From the NCBI GenBank assembly GCA_932294295.1, contig OW028580.1, positions 15,057,602 through 15,121,601 on the forward strand: DNA of 64,000 bases. Direction: 5' to 3'. Below are positions 32,847 through 44,447 of this stretch, one piece after another. Position numbers and translations under genes: made by a program. Every line of letters begins with the position of its first letter. Within the stretch, counting starts at the first letter, position 1. Origin of the DNA: Alitta virens. Lineage: Eukaryota; Annelida; Polychaeta; Phyllodocida; Nereididae. The notes under the pieces are model-generated. The model saw only the letters and a program-made list of their open reading frames with translations. It did not search any database and was not told the origin of the DNA.

Positions 32847-34210
32847 TCATAAACAGGGTTGGAGTGCCATGAAATGCAGCTGAAGAACACGATACCTCAA
32901 TAAATCAATTTTTCTTATTCCATGTGCAATAGTTTTAGGTAGTTCCATCTTTGACACAACAGGATTAATCACAATTCGATTACGGTTTATATTACTAGTT
33001 CCATTTGATATAAAGATAGAGATTAAGGGAGATTTCGACGTTTTGACAGAATCGGGTACTTTCGGATGTGACAAAAAAGTGTGCTCGCGGTACAAACCAG
33101 TAAACTTAGATTCCAAACGCTGGAGGTCACCAAACTTTCGCAGAAAACTACACTTTCCTGACTTGCAATGAAACTCAGGCAAAATGACAGTCCGATTTAA
33201 TTGTTTAGCAACACTAATTACAAGTTGTAAAACTTTATACTCATCACAGATTTGTCGATGACTCTCTGCATTTGTGTATGTCAAATACTTCCTATTAAGG
33301 CTGCTGTAATATCCATCTGTGTCAACTGTCCATAAATGCATTTCCTTAAACTTGTACACCTTGTTGATGTATCCAGATTGGCAAGTGTTGTGAACTATAA
33401 CACACTTCGTTTTTTTAGCATCCCCAGCAAATTGGTTTCGCCCGAAAAAGTAGCATCCGTTGCAAAACTTCCGGACACGTTTAACTCGCAGATGTTTCAG
33501 CTTTTTCATGACTCTATATGTTATTACTTGGTCATTCTTCCTAACACTCAAGCTCATATTGAGTACCTGTCTCTGTAAATCTATCGCAGCAGGAGTTGAC
33601 TTCAACATATAAAACCCTGTGTTTATCTGACCACCTGCGTCATCCTGAGCCGCCACATCCCAGTCGTTACCAGAAAAATACGGTAAAGGATTTTGCAAGA
33701 ACACTATATCCAAATCAACAATCAATGTATTGTAGCCAAGGTTCAGGAGATACTCTGACAACTTAGTTTTTAGAAGCGTTTTCTTGTTGTACGTATCAGT
33801 CCTGTAGTAACTGGCATCTCCGTTTAATTGAGTCTCATTGTAAAAATACGTAATCAAACTGTACTGCCTTAGAAAATCACAGGACTCCTTAGTAATGCAT
33901 ATAAATATATAGTTAGTGATGCTGAATTTTTTTAATGAAGTTTCCCACAGATTGAGAGCCATTTCCATGTATCCTGTGTCAACGAGGGAAATTAATATCG
34001 TTTTATTCTTGCTGTGAAACTCAACCAGCTTTTTCAGTGTTTGATTTGCTCCGATATTCGCTAATGCTGATTCATCTTTTGCGTTGAAAATGTGAAATTT
34101 CTTGGTAAAGCTGATATTAAACTTGTCATAAATTTTGTTGAATAGTTCGCCATTTTCAAAAACAAAGATGACACAAATTCCAATTGCCAAACAAAGAAAT
34201 AAATGACACC
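32847..34210 (-). CDS. Large 3' coding exon of a GT77-like (PF03407) nucleotide-diphospho-sugar glycosyltransferase
   Basis: The open frame runs 465 codons from an ATG at 34244 to a stop at 32847, but the real exon probably starts at 34210, because a polypyrimidine tract ending in TTTTCAG abuts that point (phase 1). Seen, numbering from the 34244 ATG: a hydrophobic segment at about 15-29 fits a type II Golgi/ER signal anchor; DLD at 177-179 inside IVDLDIVFLQNP is the metal/nucleotide-sugar motif; NTGFY at 208-212, NDQ at 237-239 and VIVHNTC at 282-288 follow in family order. A C-terminal part with LNRTVILPEFHC (349-360) resembles the second half of GT77-type proteins. Seven N-glycosylation sequons (N43, N67, N80, N136, N229, N350, N414) suit a lumenal protein. 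Known of the family: transfer of a sugar from a nucleotide donor to glycan or protein in the secretory pathway; plant relatives act on cell-wall arabinans and xylans. The acceptor here cannot be deduced. No frameshift is seen. Confidence 0.85.
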
Positions 34211-34230
34211 CTGAAAATACAAAAAAGAAA
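34211..34230 (-). promoter_or_regulatory. Predicted 3' splice acceptor of the glycosyltransferase exon
   Basis: Read on the minus strand, a pyrimidine-rich run ends in TTTTCAG directly before GGTGTCATTT. This is a textbook acceptor. It implies that the first 11 codons of the ORF are intron and that an upstream exon, at higher coordinates, supplies the initiator. The intron would be phase 1. I could not identify that upstream exon in the window. Confidence 0.6.
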
Positions 34231-34435
34231 TTATGCAGATACATCTAGAAAAACACAAAAGATGAAATAATGGTTAACTAGCAGTGGATAGGTAGTGGCT
34301 GGTGAGGAAGGTAAATATGTATTAGCCCATCTACGCCTTGTTCCATATCACTTGCTGGAGCCAGTAAAACAGCATGGTGGATTCACTCCAAAAAATAATA
34401 CTCTGTTTCAGACAAAAAATTGCTTCGCTCGTGTC

Positions 34436-34575
34436 CGCTCAATAGTTTGTTTAAAATCAGCCAAGATATTGTTTGTCATTAGACAATGATATTCATTGTT
34501 GATGATGTTTGTTGGCTTAGACAATCATGGTCTAATGAGAAATGTAATGGCTGATTTTAAACAATCATTATTATT
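34436..34575. repeat. Imperfect inverted repeat (MITE-like), just upstream of the glycosyltransferase exon
   Basis: GTTTAAAATCAGCCA pairs with TGGCTGATTTTAAAC, and CATTAGACAATGAT with ATCATGGTCTAATG, around a 45-bp centre. It would lie in the predicted first intron. Confidence 0.6.
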
Positions 34576-35840
34576 TGTTTGAAAACTGACAATCTTTTTT
34601 TCAGAGTGTGGAATTTTCATCCAAACTTGTTATATTTTACACCTATGCACCTATGTGATATTATTGGGCCTGTCACCTTATGTTCCAGTTTTCACAGAAA
34701 ATAAATAAAGTTTAAATTGAAACTCATGTTTGGGAGCCAAACCTTCCTTAAAGCAGTTAAATTGGATGGGGACCAAAACAAACACTGTGAAATATCAGAG
34801 CAATTAAAAAACTCCTTACACCGGTTCACCTCCAGTATTTTGTAGCGAATTTATCACGTCTCTTAGTTAATGAGCTGGAGGGATTCCCTGCGTCAGAATG
34901 AAAACGAGGCTACCTACCCAACGTTGGGAAAACCCCCTGTGGATGTCATTGACAAACGGCTCCAACTACGTTAATATTTGAGATATTTTGATCATTTCAA
35001 GTTTAAAATGATGAAGATACTAAGATTCAAACGTGGGCATGAGCTTTGATATTTCTCAGCGCACCCCGTAATCCACCCATAGCTCAAACGTGAAAATGCT
35101 ATGGTTGTCCACAACTAAAAATTCTAATGTACGGCCACTTGCAACGGCATAGCTTCGTTAATATTTGAGATATTTAGATCATTTAAATTTTCACACGATC
35201 ACCAAGTGACATACAAGATGCTACAATAAAACAAAAATCTGCATTAAATTCGCTTAGATATTTCTCAGGGGACCGTGAATTCAAAAGTGAAAAAGTAAAC
35301 AACTGCCTTCACTGGCTTCATATTGAAAATAAGGGTGATATAATTTCTCATTTAGATTAAAAATTCTGGTCTTATCTTAAACAATTGACTGATATTATCA
35401 AACACAAATAATCTAATGGCAATTCTTGCCCATCCCAATTCTAAGCCCATCCTGTAAACTGCCATGTGTGAAATTCCTCCAATGACAATTATAGGCCGAA
35501 TATTATGTTTTGTATGTCTATAAATTTAGAACACTACCAGTGAAAGATATCATGTAATTTATGTGCAATCCAAATCACAAGGGTTAGGTGCATATTAATT
35601 TTAATTTTTATTATTATTATTTTTTTTAGATATGACAGTTTAAATGCATGCATGCTGCAGTTTTCAACAATTTAAACTGGGTTTTTTTACATGTTTTATG
35701 GCTGACTTTTCCTAATATCAAGCACATTATTTTGCGTCAAATGACGATATAGCATGATTGTTATCACTATTATTTAATATCAAGGCAAACATGACAATTT
35801 ATACAGGGTTTATTATTTTATAATTCAGGAATTTTCCTAT
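34576..35840. other. Presumed 5' side of the glycosyltransferase; no exon found
   Basis: No ORF over 60 codons. TTAATATTTGAGATATTTNGATCATTT occurs twice, at about 34970 and 35158, as a diverged direct repeat of about 60 bp. Any first exon must be short. Confidence 0.4.
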
Positions 35841-36065
35841 TCGGTATATAACTATTACTTACACTCCTCCACGTGACCTTTTCTATTGCACTTTTGTGGG
35901 AAATAACCAACGAAAATGTTAGTTAACTCTCTCCTGAGTGCAAACTGAACTGTAATGCATAAAAATGCCATTACAAAAAAACAAAAAACAAAAAAAAATT
36001 AGTAAATATGCCAAATTCCTAAACTAAAAATGTTCTCACTTATAAATATAACCAACGAAAATATA
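35841..36065 (+). repeat. Dispersed repeat I, copy 2
   Basis: Contains GGTATATAACTATTACTTAC, CACGTGACCTTTTCTATTG, AACCAACGAAAATGTTAG and CTCTCCTGAGTGCAAA. Another short piece, GGAGTATAAGTAAGCC, lies at 36530-36555. Confidence 0.65.
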
Positions 36066-36569
36066 GTAATACTTACAATGTAGCAGCTAAAATTTAGGTG
36101 TATAATGTTAAGTAATATATTTTACACAAAAAGTGCTCAGAAACAGTAAAACATTCATTGTACCTGTTTGATTCATCTCGAATAAATATCTATCCAATGG
36201 AAGCCAGAACACTGCTATATGCACTGCAAACCAAACACTGGTGCAAATATTTTCACGGGACACACGCCATGACAACTTATGAAAATGACTGCATAATTAA
36301 TGACCCCTTGGCACCTAATCGCATCACAGGTTTAATGGGATATTCCTGTCCATGAACTCGGAACATGTCAACTGGTCAACCATTTGCTATTTTAAATGTC
36401 CAAAATCTGGATCTTTTCCTCATTGGGGTTATTTTGAACGAACATTATGTACTTTAATTTCTAAAGAACATGACTACGGTATATCTAGAATATTAGATTT
36501 AGTATTTGTATATAGGGATGGTGGAGTAAATATGCCAAATGGAGTATAAGTAAGCCATGACTTCGCAAG
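36066..36569. other. Region between repeat I and the LINE
   Basis: Two 65-codon ORFs without domains, separated only by the overlap at 36352; possibly a decayed part of the LINE. Confidence 0.35.
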
Positions 36570-37350
36570 GGAGCATATACATGAAAGGTTGCTAAGTGAA
36601 TTGCACCGACTCTGTGGTGCACCTAGGTTACACATTTTTCTCAAATCCGCGTCAAGATGACCTCGAGAGCATAGTGAGAAATTTCAACAGACAATTCAAC
36701 ATATTCAGGGCCAAATTTCAATGCATCCCAGCACAAGTGAAAAATACTTTGTTTGTGGCGTATTGCACGTCATTGTATGGAATACAACTGTGTGACCTTC
36801 AGAAGTGTCACAAACTACATGTGGCATACAGGAAGAGCATCAGAACATGGTGGGGTCTTCCTTACAGAACCCACTGCAGTCTACTACCTTGTATTACCAA
36901 AAGCAATTGTTCAGTGCACATGTGCATTGAACAGTTCATCAAATTTGCAAATAGTGTACTGCAACATGAATTCCCAATTGTCAGATATATATTTAAGGTG
37001 ACCCTCAGCCATAGCAACTCTCCATTCACTTGTAACCTTCACTATGCTAGTAACTTATGTGGTCTCAACAATGCTAATCTGGTGAATTTGGATGTAGCAG
37101 AATAATGTCATATAGTGAACAGAGACTGTGAAGCCAATTGCTACACACAAGAAGATACTGTCACAGGAACAGCTATTAGAGACTTAGTTCTTGTCTCACA
37201 AGGCCAGTTGTTTTTAATTATGGACAGACATGATGCTTTTCAATTTCTAAATTTTTTATGTACATCTTGATTTTTATGTTGATGCTTCTATAAACTGTTA
37301 GATTTAATTTTTCCATAATTTTGTACTATTAAGGTAAAAATAAACATAAA
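36570..37350 (+). mobile_element. 5'-truncated non-LTR retrotransposon (LINE), C-terminal end of the reverse transcriptase ORF plus 3' UTR
   Basis: An open stretch at 36596-37105 encodes 169 residues with the hallmarks of the region after the RT palm in CR1/L2-type LINE proteins: HLGYTF near the start, a run of the form FNRQFNIFRAKF, YCTSLYGIQLCDL, then YRKSIRTWWGLPYRTHC and LLPCI. It ends at a stop after LDVAE and is followed by AT-rich sequence with AAATAAACATAAATG near 37340, resembling a LINE 3' end. No catalytic FADD block or endonuclease is present, so this is a dead 5'-truncated copy. The clade is inferred only from the motif pattern. Confidence 0.75.
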
Positions 37351-37939
37351 TGTTGTAAACTTAGTAGGGTAAAGAGGTAAAAAGCTGCCTAACTTTTGCC
37401 AAGATAGGTGGTGTCGTGAGCCAAAATGTGAGGTGACAGGAATATATATATATATATACCATTGAGGTCACTTTAGTGAGTATCATAATGTATGAATGAT
37501 ATGTAACAGTTGTTCGTGCAAATATGTAAATGGGGATTAATGATTCATAAATGAAGCCAATTTCATCAATCTAGGATTTCGGATTATTGAATTTAAGCAT
37601 ACATAAAAAATGTATGTTGCATATTTAATGGTCCCTATGTTGAAGGTTTATTTCATATCTGCTTGAACAGTTCAGAAAAGTCATATTGTCAGCATGAAAC
37701 AGTCCCTACAAATACTACAATTGTTTCTTTAACGTATTGACCATGGCATGTTTGGAAAATGTTTATAAAATATAAAACCAAAAAGTATTGTCTGAATGGT
37801 CCAGCAATATTTTATAATGTTATTCACATGGTGAAATCATTTTGACAAGTTTGTTTGGTAATATAATTTGTGATACTTCTGCAGGCTTTTCTTAGGTCCA
37901 CACTTTTATAATGTGACAATAAGTTCTCCATATATAGAC
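37351..37939. other. Nothing recognised beyond an (AT)n tract
   Basis: AT-rich, no ORF. Confidence 0.5.
37441..37458 (+). repeat. (AT)n tract
   Basis: Eight AT dinucleotides, in the segment following the LINE 3' end. Confidence 0.9.
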
Positions 37940-38226
37940 AGTTAACAGTTAGTCAGACTCCACCAAGTGACCTTTTCTGTTGTTCTCAGGAGGGATATAA
38001 CCAACGAAAATGTTAGTTAACTCCCTCCTGAGTGCAAATTGTACTGTAATTGCTTGACAACAACAGTTAAACAAATCAAACAATCAAAAAAATCAGCAAA
38101 TATGTCTAGTGGAGTATACGTAAGTTATATCCCTCATAGTCGGGATATAACCAACCTTCAGCATCGGGATATAACCAACAAAAATGTTAGTTAACTCCCT
38201 CCTATTCAGGATATAACTATTATTTA
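37940..38226 (+). repeat. Dispersed repeat I, copy 3, with internal hairpin
   Basis: Best copy. Within it GGAGGGATATAACCAAC and the near-inverse GTTAGTTAACTCCCTCC flank GAAAAT, forming a hairpin at 37978-38025. GGATATAACCAAC recurs three times and the copy ends GGATATAACTATTA. Confidence 0.7.
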
Positions 38227-38292
38227 ACATTATTTCAATGTTGTTTCAATATTTAGGTAATATCTGTGTGGAATATTATCTCAAATATTGCT

Positions 38293-38472
38293 GGTGGGTG
38301 GATGGAGTAGGGCTTTATGTCCTGTATTTCTGCACTTGATGGGCTAATTAGGATAGGCAGGGACCATAGCAATGAGATGAACCAGCCATCCAACATAGGT
38401 TCCAGCAGGAATCGAACCCGGGAATCCGAAGTTGAAAGCCCAGCATGCTACCACTGAGCTAGGCCCCCACCC
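38293..38472 (-). mobile_element. tRNA-derived SINE A, copy 5, with perfect 14-bp target-site duplication
   Basis: TCTCAAATATTGCT is repeated exactly at 38279-38292 and 38473-38486. The element has the TAGCTCAGTGGTAGCATGC head and GGTTCGATTCC box B on the minus strand, plus a (CCA)-rich tail. Confidence 0.9.
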
Positions 38473-38486
38473 TCTCAAATATTGCT

Positions 38487-41037
38487 AATTCATGTTATCA
38501 CCTTGTGACAATGTGTTCTACAATACTGATTGTTGTCAAGATGTTCTGGCAATCATTTTTTGGAATATTATCATCACCACCGGAGACCTCATTGTTCAGG
38601 GACTTAATCATAGTATACACTTACGGTTGGGTAATCTTAACGACTACAATATAAAGATGCACGAACACTTTATAATAAACTGAACAGTAAAAGTAGACAG
38701 TATCACAATTTTCACAACATTAGTCAAATGTTGTGGTATGAATGTTACTAGCTGTTCGTGTTTGCAGGAGTATCTTTGTTGTTTCATGCTTCACTCTCTC
38801 ACACTAACTGATTGATTTTTCTTGCAGATATTTATTTGCAAAAACATGGTAAAACAAGTTTAGTTTTGGCAGATGTTGTAATGTGCAGTGATACAACTTC
38901 CAAGAAAACAAAGATAATTTGAAATCAGCTTGCATGAAATGAGACCATATTTGTCAACAGATTAGGATGAATGTGCCTAGTTTGTGTGCTGTTTTATTCT
39001 ACCTGATAAATCACCAGAATAATTGCAGTTTCTGTCTGTCTAGCTGTCCATCATTGTCTGTCTGTATGTTGTATGTCTTGTAGTCTGTCTCACTGAATTT
39101 TTCTGTCTCAATGTGTAATCTCTGATGTTTTGTTTTTATAGTGTTAAATGTTTTGTTTTATTACTGTTTCTCTTTTAAAGTATTTGACCTTTTTCGTAAT
39201 TTTTATTTATTTATTAATTTCTTTTATTATAATCTTTTTTTTTTTCATGTCTCAACAGTTTTTTTTTTCTCAGGAATAAATGTATTATCTTGCTTTGTAT
39301 CTGTTTTTCTGCTTTTTATTGACATAAATTAAGACAAAATGCTTAGTTTTCTCAAAATTACTCCAATTTTATTATTATTCTTAAATTATTCCAAACAATG
39401 TCCTCATTTGTTCTTATGAAAAAAATTATGTCAATTTGTTTTTTTCATTTTCGTTAAAATTGCCATAATTACTATTTAACAAGTGTCTTCTATTTTCTTA
39501 TTCAACTTCATCAATGTTTCTTTTTTATAAGTCAATGTTTCATTTTCAACTGTCGTTTCTCCACTAATGAATCTTGTCTGAAACCGAAGAAGTTCTTTGA
39601 GGAACCGTGATTTTCAATTAATGCCAAAAGGAACGGAAATGTTCTCCTTTTTAAATTGCTTCTCATAATTATTCCATTTTCCATTATTTATGAAATTGGT
39701 GAGTGCTTTTCACAGTCAAGAAGATGTTTCTATTAAAAAAACAAAAAAATCCCAACTCATAAGGGAAATAAAAAAATGACCCACAATTTCCACTTCTATG
39801 TCTAATTGGAATTAAAATGATGCTATTCAAATAATCATTTGCTATTGAAACAGTCGAAACTAATTAACTGCCTACATAACGATTTGGAATGAAAATTGAT
39901 TAAATGTTTTGACATCAACGAATGAATTGCCTGGGACTAATTAGGAGAGAAATAATTGAATGTTTTTGACATCATCAAGTATGTCATTACTTAGCACATG
40001 CTGATGGAGGCGGTTTAAACATTACTACCAGAATTAGATGAAGATACCCACTGACAGGGCTAGTGGCTGAGGCCCTGCTGACTAGCTCTGCCAAAGTCTC
40101 ATTAGCCCTGACTAGCCTAGCCTAGGAAAGCAAGTGTCCAAAGACTTTAGGCCACGGCTGTACGATACAGTACATAACTATAAATAGTCTTATACCACTG
40201 TTTGCCTTCCACAGCCAATCAGAAGCCTGGATTACAGGGGGATATATCACATGTACTAAGAACAGCAGGGAGGACATGGTCACACTTATATGAGCACATG
40301 TTGTGGCAAAACTTAACAAGCAAACACTTAACAAGCAAACAAATGTCTTGCAAAATAGGCAACATCTTATGCAACTGATCCTGCAAAATAGTGAACCCAG
40401 CCTTAATGATTAAATCATAAACACAAACAATCCAATTAAGTGGTATAAGTTATATATTATATATTACTTAATTATGTAACTTTTTAAGGTGAGCTGTTTT
40501 AGAACCCAGTAAGGTGATCATAATTTGATGAGGGTATCAATAATGGTTGTCTTAATGGCTGTGTTCCTCTGAATATTACCACTGTTGGTGCAGAATCCAA
40601 TTTTCACTTAGTACAATATCTTTACTGCCAAACACTGTTGAACCACCGAAGTGAAAGATTCCTCAGCAAAATGACCAAGAGAGTGAACCAAGGTCCATTG
40701 GCCTCTGTAGAATCAACAGCTGTCCATGGCATTGGCCATTTGGTCAAGGGCCCAGTCACACCCATGTGCTGATCTTGCACATACCAAGTCATAATCAATA
40801 GAACTGAGGGCTTCAAGAAAGCAGTGTGGTAGTGGAAGATATATAGAGATAATATAATAGCCTAAAATTCGGATCACTAAATACTAAGAACACGTTTAGG
40901 ACCTTACAACACTTTTTTGTTGCATGATATGGTCATGCTGTTAAGATATTGCTGCAAAAATAAATAAGATTTTCTGACCTGGGCACTGTTCAGCTGAACA
41001 ATGCTGAATGTCAATCATGCAAGACGTTAATTTGGAG
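38487..41037. other. Long AT-rich stretch without a gene
   Basis: Strong T bias at 39120-39400 gives a phenylalanine-rich 63-codon ORF. ORFs at 40122 and 40622 (minus, 64-70 codons) have no domain. Confidence 0.5.
39028..39100 (+). repeat. CTGT-rich degenerate microsatellite
   Basis: Irregular CTGTCTGTCTAG, TGTCTGTCTGTATG and GTCTGTCTCACTG units. Confidence 0.7.
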
Positions 41038-41105
41038 GTGTGTGTCTTTGCTGAGGCATCTGGTAAATGTGTAAGATTATGTTGACTTCAAGCCTGAGCT
41101 AGCAT
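41038..41105 (+). mobile_element. SINE B superfamily fragment
   Basis: TGTGTCTTTGCTGAGGCATC and GGTAAATGTGTAAGAT match the core. No head or tail remains. Confidence 0.45.
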
Positions 41106-41416
41106 TGAGGCATAGACAGTTTATTGTTTGTTACGGTCCATCACCTTATTGTTACAGTGTAACCAGTATAGTTGTGTACAACCAAACAAAGTATCAAATA
41201 ATGCCAAAAAATAGAAGTTTTGTTTTGTCATTACTTTTGAACAGGCGTTTTAATCATTTTGACCAGTGCTGTAGACTTACATGGTCTAATGTATGCCATC
41301 ATTTCATTTTTACTTTGACATCAATATCATGAGAGTAGCTACTATCCACGGATTTATGATTGATCAGTTATATTCTGTAGAATGATTAATATTTTACAAT
41401 GACTTTTATTTAGAAA

Positions 41417-41459
41417 TGTTTGATGAATCACTTTCTCAAAGAGAAAGTAAATCATCAAA
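41417..41459. repeat. Hairpin-forming inverted repeat
   Basis: TTTGATGAATCACTTTCTC and GAGAAAGTAAATCATCAAA pair with two mismatches around a three-base loop. There is no T-run behind it, and no known function. Confidence 0.75.
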
Positions 41460-41838
41460 TTCAGCGAGTGATTGCTTTGGCTCTCATCTATTACAAACTA
41501 AATGTTTGAATTTATTAATACATCACAATGTTTGGCTTTCTACGTGATTATAAGCTAACAGACTTGTCTGGAATGTTTGAATAATTTGGGCACAGATATG
41601 TTTAGTAACTAAAAATAATGGAATCCAAGCAAAATAAATTCATTTAATATTATCACAGCACCAACGGAATGGTTAAACTGGTATGTTTTCAGTGTCATAT
41701 TTTAGTTTTTTAAAATAACTTTAAATAATTTGGTACGTTTATACCGATGGTCTAACCGGCAAAAAGCTAGACCTGACAGTGAAAAATACGGGTTCAAACC
41801 TTGTCTAAAACTGCTCGGATAATAGACGGTCTACATCA

Positions 41839-41881
41839 CAGATAGCGTTCCAAATTAGGCCCCGTTGTACATTAGTGCTGT
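41839..41881. mobile_element. Family E fragment
   Basis: CAGATAGCGTTCCAAATTAG followed by GCCCCGTTGTACATTAG: only one arm of the palindromic element remains. Confidence 0.45.
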
Positions 41882-41910
41882 GTTTATCATGAAATTAACC
41901 TATAGATTTA

Positions 41911-42098
41911 GGTGGGGGCCTAGCTCAGTGGTAGCGCGCTGGGCTTCCAACCACTGGTTCCCGGGTTCAATTCCCGGTTGAGCCTATGTTGGATGGCCGT
42001 TTCATCCTCAGTCTCATTGCCATGGTCCCTACCTGTCCTAATTAGCCCATCAGGTGCAGAAATACAGGACGTAAAACCCTAATCCACCACCACCACCA
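41911..42098 (+). mobile_element. tRNA-derived SINE A, copy 6 (reference-quality copy) with target-site duplication
   Basis: The head GGTGGGGGCCTAGCTCAGTG gives box A, a CTTCCAA anticodon-loop-like segment (UCC, as in glycine tRNA) and the box B GGGTTCAATTCCCGG. The body ends AATCC(ACC)n. ACCTATAGAT is repeated at 41898-41907 and 42099-42108. Confidence 0.9.
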
Positions 42099-42108
42099 CC
42101 TATAGATA

Positions 42109-42825
42109 AATTTGATATATCCTTGCTATATATATGGAAACAAAGTGTTTATAATTTTAAACTGTCTTGAATAATTTTCAAAGGCAAATTTTTAAGAGTT
42201 GTTTGGTACCTTTAATGACAGATCTTTGCAAGAAATCAAATAAAGAATACTTAAGAAAATGCTTCATAGAATTTTGATTACATGTAAATAATGTACTTGA
42301 ATCTTGTATTCTTCAATACAGAATGCTGCATATTGTAAAATCACAATTAGGTTGTTTGCTTTTCAATTAAGCCCCATTTTAGGATCGAATTCGTCCCAAA
42401 AAAGAAATGGCCAGCAAATTTGCTAGCTTAATTATTTGGCAACCGACAGCTCTGACGCCTGAATCAGCTTCACAGCCTCAAGGTGTTCGTGGAGGACAGA
42501 ATTTCATTGGACACAACTTCCAACAGTCTAAACCGACATGTTTCAGCAAGACCTATTATATTGTACTGAGGTCATTCACTTTGTGCCAGCACTGTTAGGA
42601 ATGGGATAAAAATGCAGGCATAACTGGAGTTTGCATTGCCCAGAGCCCTGTGTTGGCCACTTGGGTTTGAGGTCTTTCCCCACAGTGTTACCACCCTTGC
42701 CACACAGGACTTTCAAGCCCAAAACCTTAAATTATATTTTATTGTAAGCCACTCTGACATACGTTCATTTCAATATTTTCTTATTGCCGAGAAGATTTTG
42801 GAAAATATTCATATACCCAGATAGC
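42109..42825. other. No supported gene
   Basis: Two ORFs of about 63 codons (42407, 42636) without recognised content. Confidence 0.5.
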
Positions 42826-42919
42826 ATTCCCAGCATCGTTTCTATTTTAGCCACTGTTGTTACATCTTATCTACATCGCCGACATCGTGCCGATGTTGAA
42901 ATGATTTGAAATGCAGTCT
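42826..42919. mobile_element. Palindromic MITE family E, copy 6
   Basis: Starts CCCAGATAGCATTCCCAGCA, contains ACATCGCCGACATCGTGCCG and ends GATTTGAAATGCAGTCTTG; the arms are partly eroded. Confidence 0.65.
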
Positions 42920-43252
42920 TGTTATTACCAAGAAAGGTATTCATTGCAGCCTTGGGTTCAATTAAACTACATCTGTTTTTGGAAACTCTTTCTTTGCAGC
43001 AGTTGGTGATCATAAAATAATCCTAGCATTGAAAAAGTCATATTAACTTATTTTTCCTTTTATGGCCTAATAAAGACTTTCTGAGGTGACGCAGTTTCTG
43101 AAAAAAATGATAGTTCTAGGATTGAAAGTAAGTGTACCTGATATTGTATTCCTCTTCTTTCTTATTATTTTTTCTCCTTTCTTGTTAAACAAGCTAATAA
43201 CGCTTTTCTGAGCTGACACAGTTTCTGTCAAAATAGCAATTCTAGGATCAAA

Positions 43253-43545
43253 GACAGACAGACAGACAGACAGACAGAGTATTTATTTTGACCATAAACT
43301 TACAGTTTACATAAACATAAATAATAATGGAAAACTGGTTATATTATGGTCATAGGAGACATTCACTAAGGCCAGAAGCCGCTGACATGCATGCCGCCTA
43401 TGAGCCATTTGGTGTTATAATATATGAGTATTGGCTACGAATGAAAGGAAAATCATGGTAAGGATTGCAAGTGCTACAAGCAGGACAGTACCAAATTATT
43501 ACCTATATTTACATTAATTGTTTTAATCGCATGTTCGCTGATGGG
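43253..43545 (-). repeat. Dispersed repeat J, copy 2
   Basis: Second copy of the element at 939-1212, with the same (CAGA)n edge and body. It differs by a short insertion near 43438. The similarity ends at 43542, where copy 1 continues into a palindromic element. Confidence 0.8.
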
Positions 43546-43602
43546 CTACCTTGTACTGCATACATAACAGTTTGGATTAGTACAGTCTGTTTGATAAACA
43601 AA

Positions 43603-43668
43603 GAAGCAAATCTACCTATATTTTGTTGGAAGTTGTGTCAAAGAAGCAAATCTACCTATATTGTTTTA
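43603..43668 (+). repeat. Short tandem duplication AAGAAGCAAATCTACCTATA
   Basis: The 23-bp word occurs at about 43603 and 43640, separated by TTTTGTTGGAAGTTGTGTC. Confidence 0.85.
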
Positions 43669-44185
43669 CTTTCTTCCCTTTTTAACGACCACAAATAATT
43701 CCTCTGTAAGTTGACACCAATGCCAGACAAATGAGACCCTGGGAAGGGGTTTATAGTGAGTAAAGACTGGGCACCCATTCACCAGGGAGGTGAAAGTGAC
43801 GTTTAAGAAGGGCAGTTCAAGACCCAATGACAGGCCAGCTACTCCGAAAAGAAAAATCGTTAACTCTTTTTTCTCCGAAGGAATATTTACGGTCAATGCC
43901 TTAACGACACAGAAGAGACCACCAGTGTGAAGTATTAAATCATTGCAAACGGTCGTTTGTCATGGTGTGTTTAATAGATAACCACCATTAATTTCGGTTC
44001 AATGTCAAGGCCTTTATTCCACCATTGAAGGCAGCTTGGTCAGGTGACAGCAAATCTGGCCTTAGGGACATTCTGTGAGGTCTTTTATTATCGCTGACAG
44101 TGATAAAAATCATTCCTCCATGCCATGGAATTCTATAGTCACAAAAAGGACTTCTGGATACCATAGGAATTAAACAAGACCTTGG
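43669..44185. other. Nothing recognised
   Basis: One 76-codon minus ORF (43666-43896) without domain. Confidence 0.5.
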
Positions 44186-44262
44186 GTGGGCTAGTGATTA
44201 ACTTGCTGAACTTTTTCTCTTGATCTTGGATTCGAATCCCGGTCCAGACTCTGTAAATGAGC
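44186..44262 (+). mobile_element. tRNA-like SINE head
   Basis: GGTGGGCTAGTGATTAACTT resembles box A, and 40 bases on GGATTCGAATCCCGGTCC is a strong box B. No acceptor stem pairs well enough for a functional tRNA. Confidence 0.4.
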
Positions 44263-44447
44263 AATAAAAGATCTCTTTACAAAAAGAGACGGCTGGACAA
44301 TAGTAGAACTAATACTTTCAAGCAGAGCTAAATAACAAATAGAGTCTATTCACTGAGCAGTCCTGAATTCAGCAAGGCATAAGTCTATCCTCATTTTGCT
44401 TTTCAGGCAAAGAAGATCATATCTCACTGATGCCATAAATGCAATTT

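Noticed and set aside
36158..36549. Upstream coding part of the LINE
   Set aside because: The two 65-codon ORFs show no RT motifs and are in doubtful frame relation to 36596-37105.
41911..41985. Functional tRNA gene
   Set aside because: Boxes A and B are good but the acceptor stem does not pair and the sequence continues as a SINE with target duplication.
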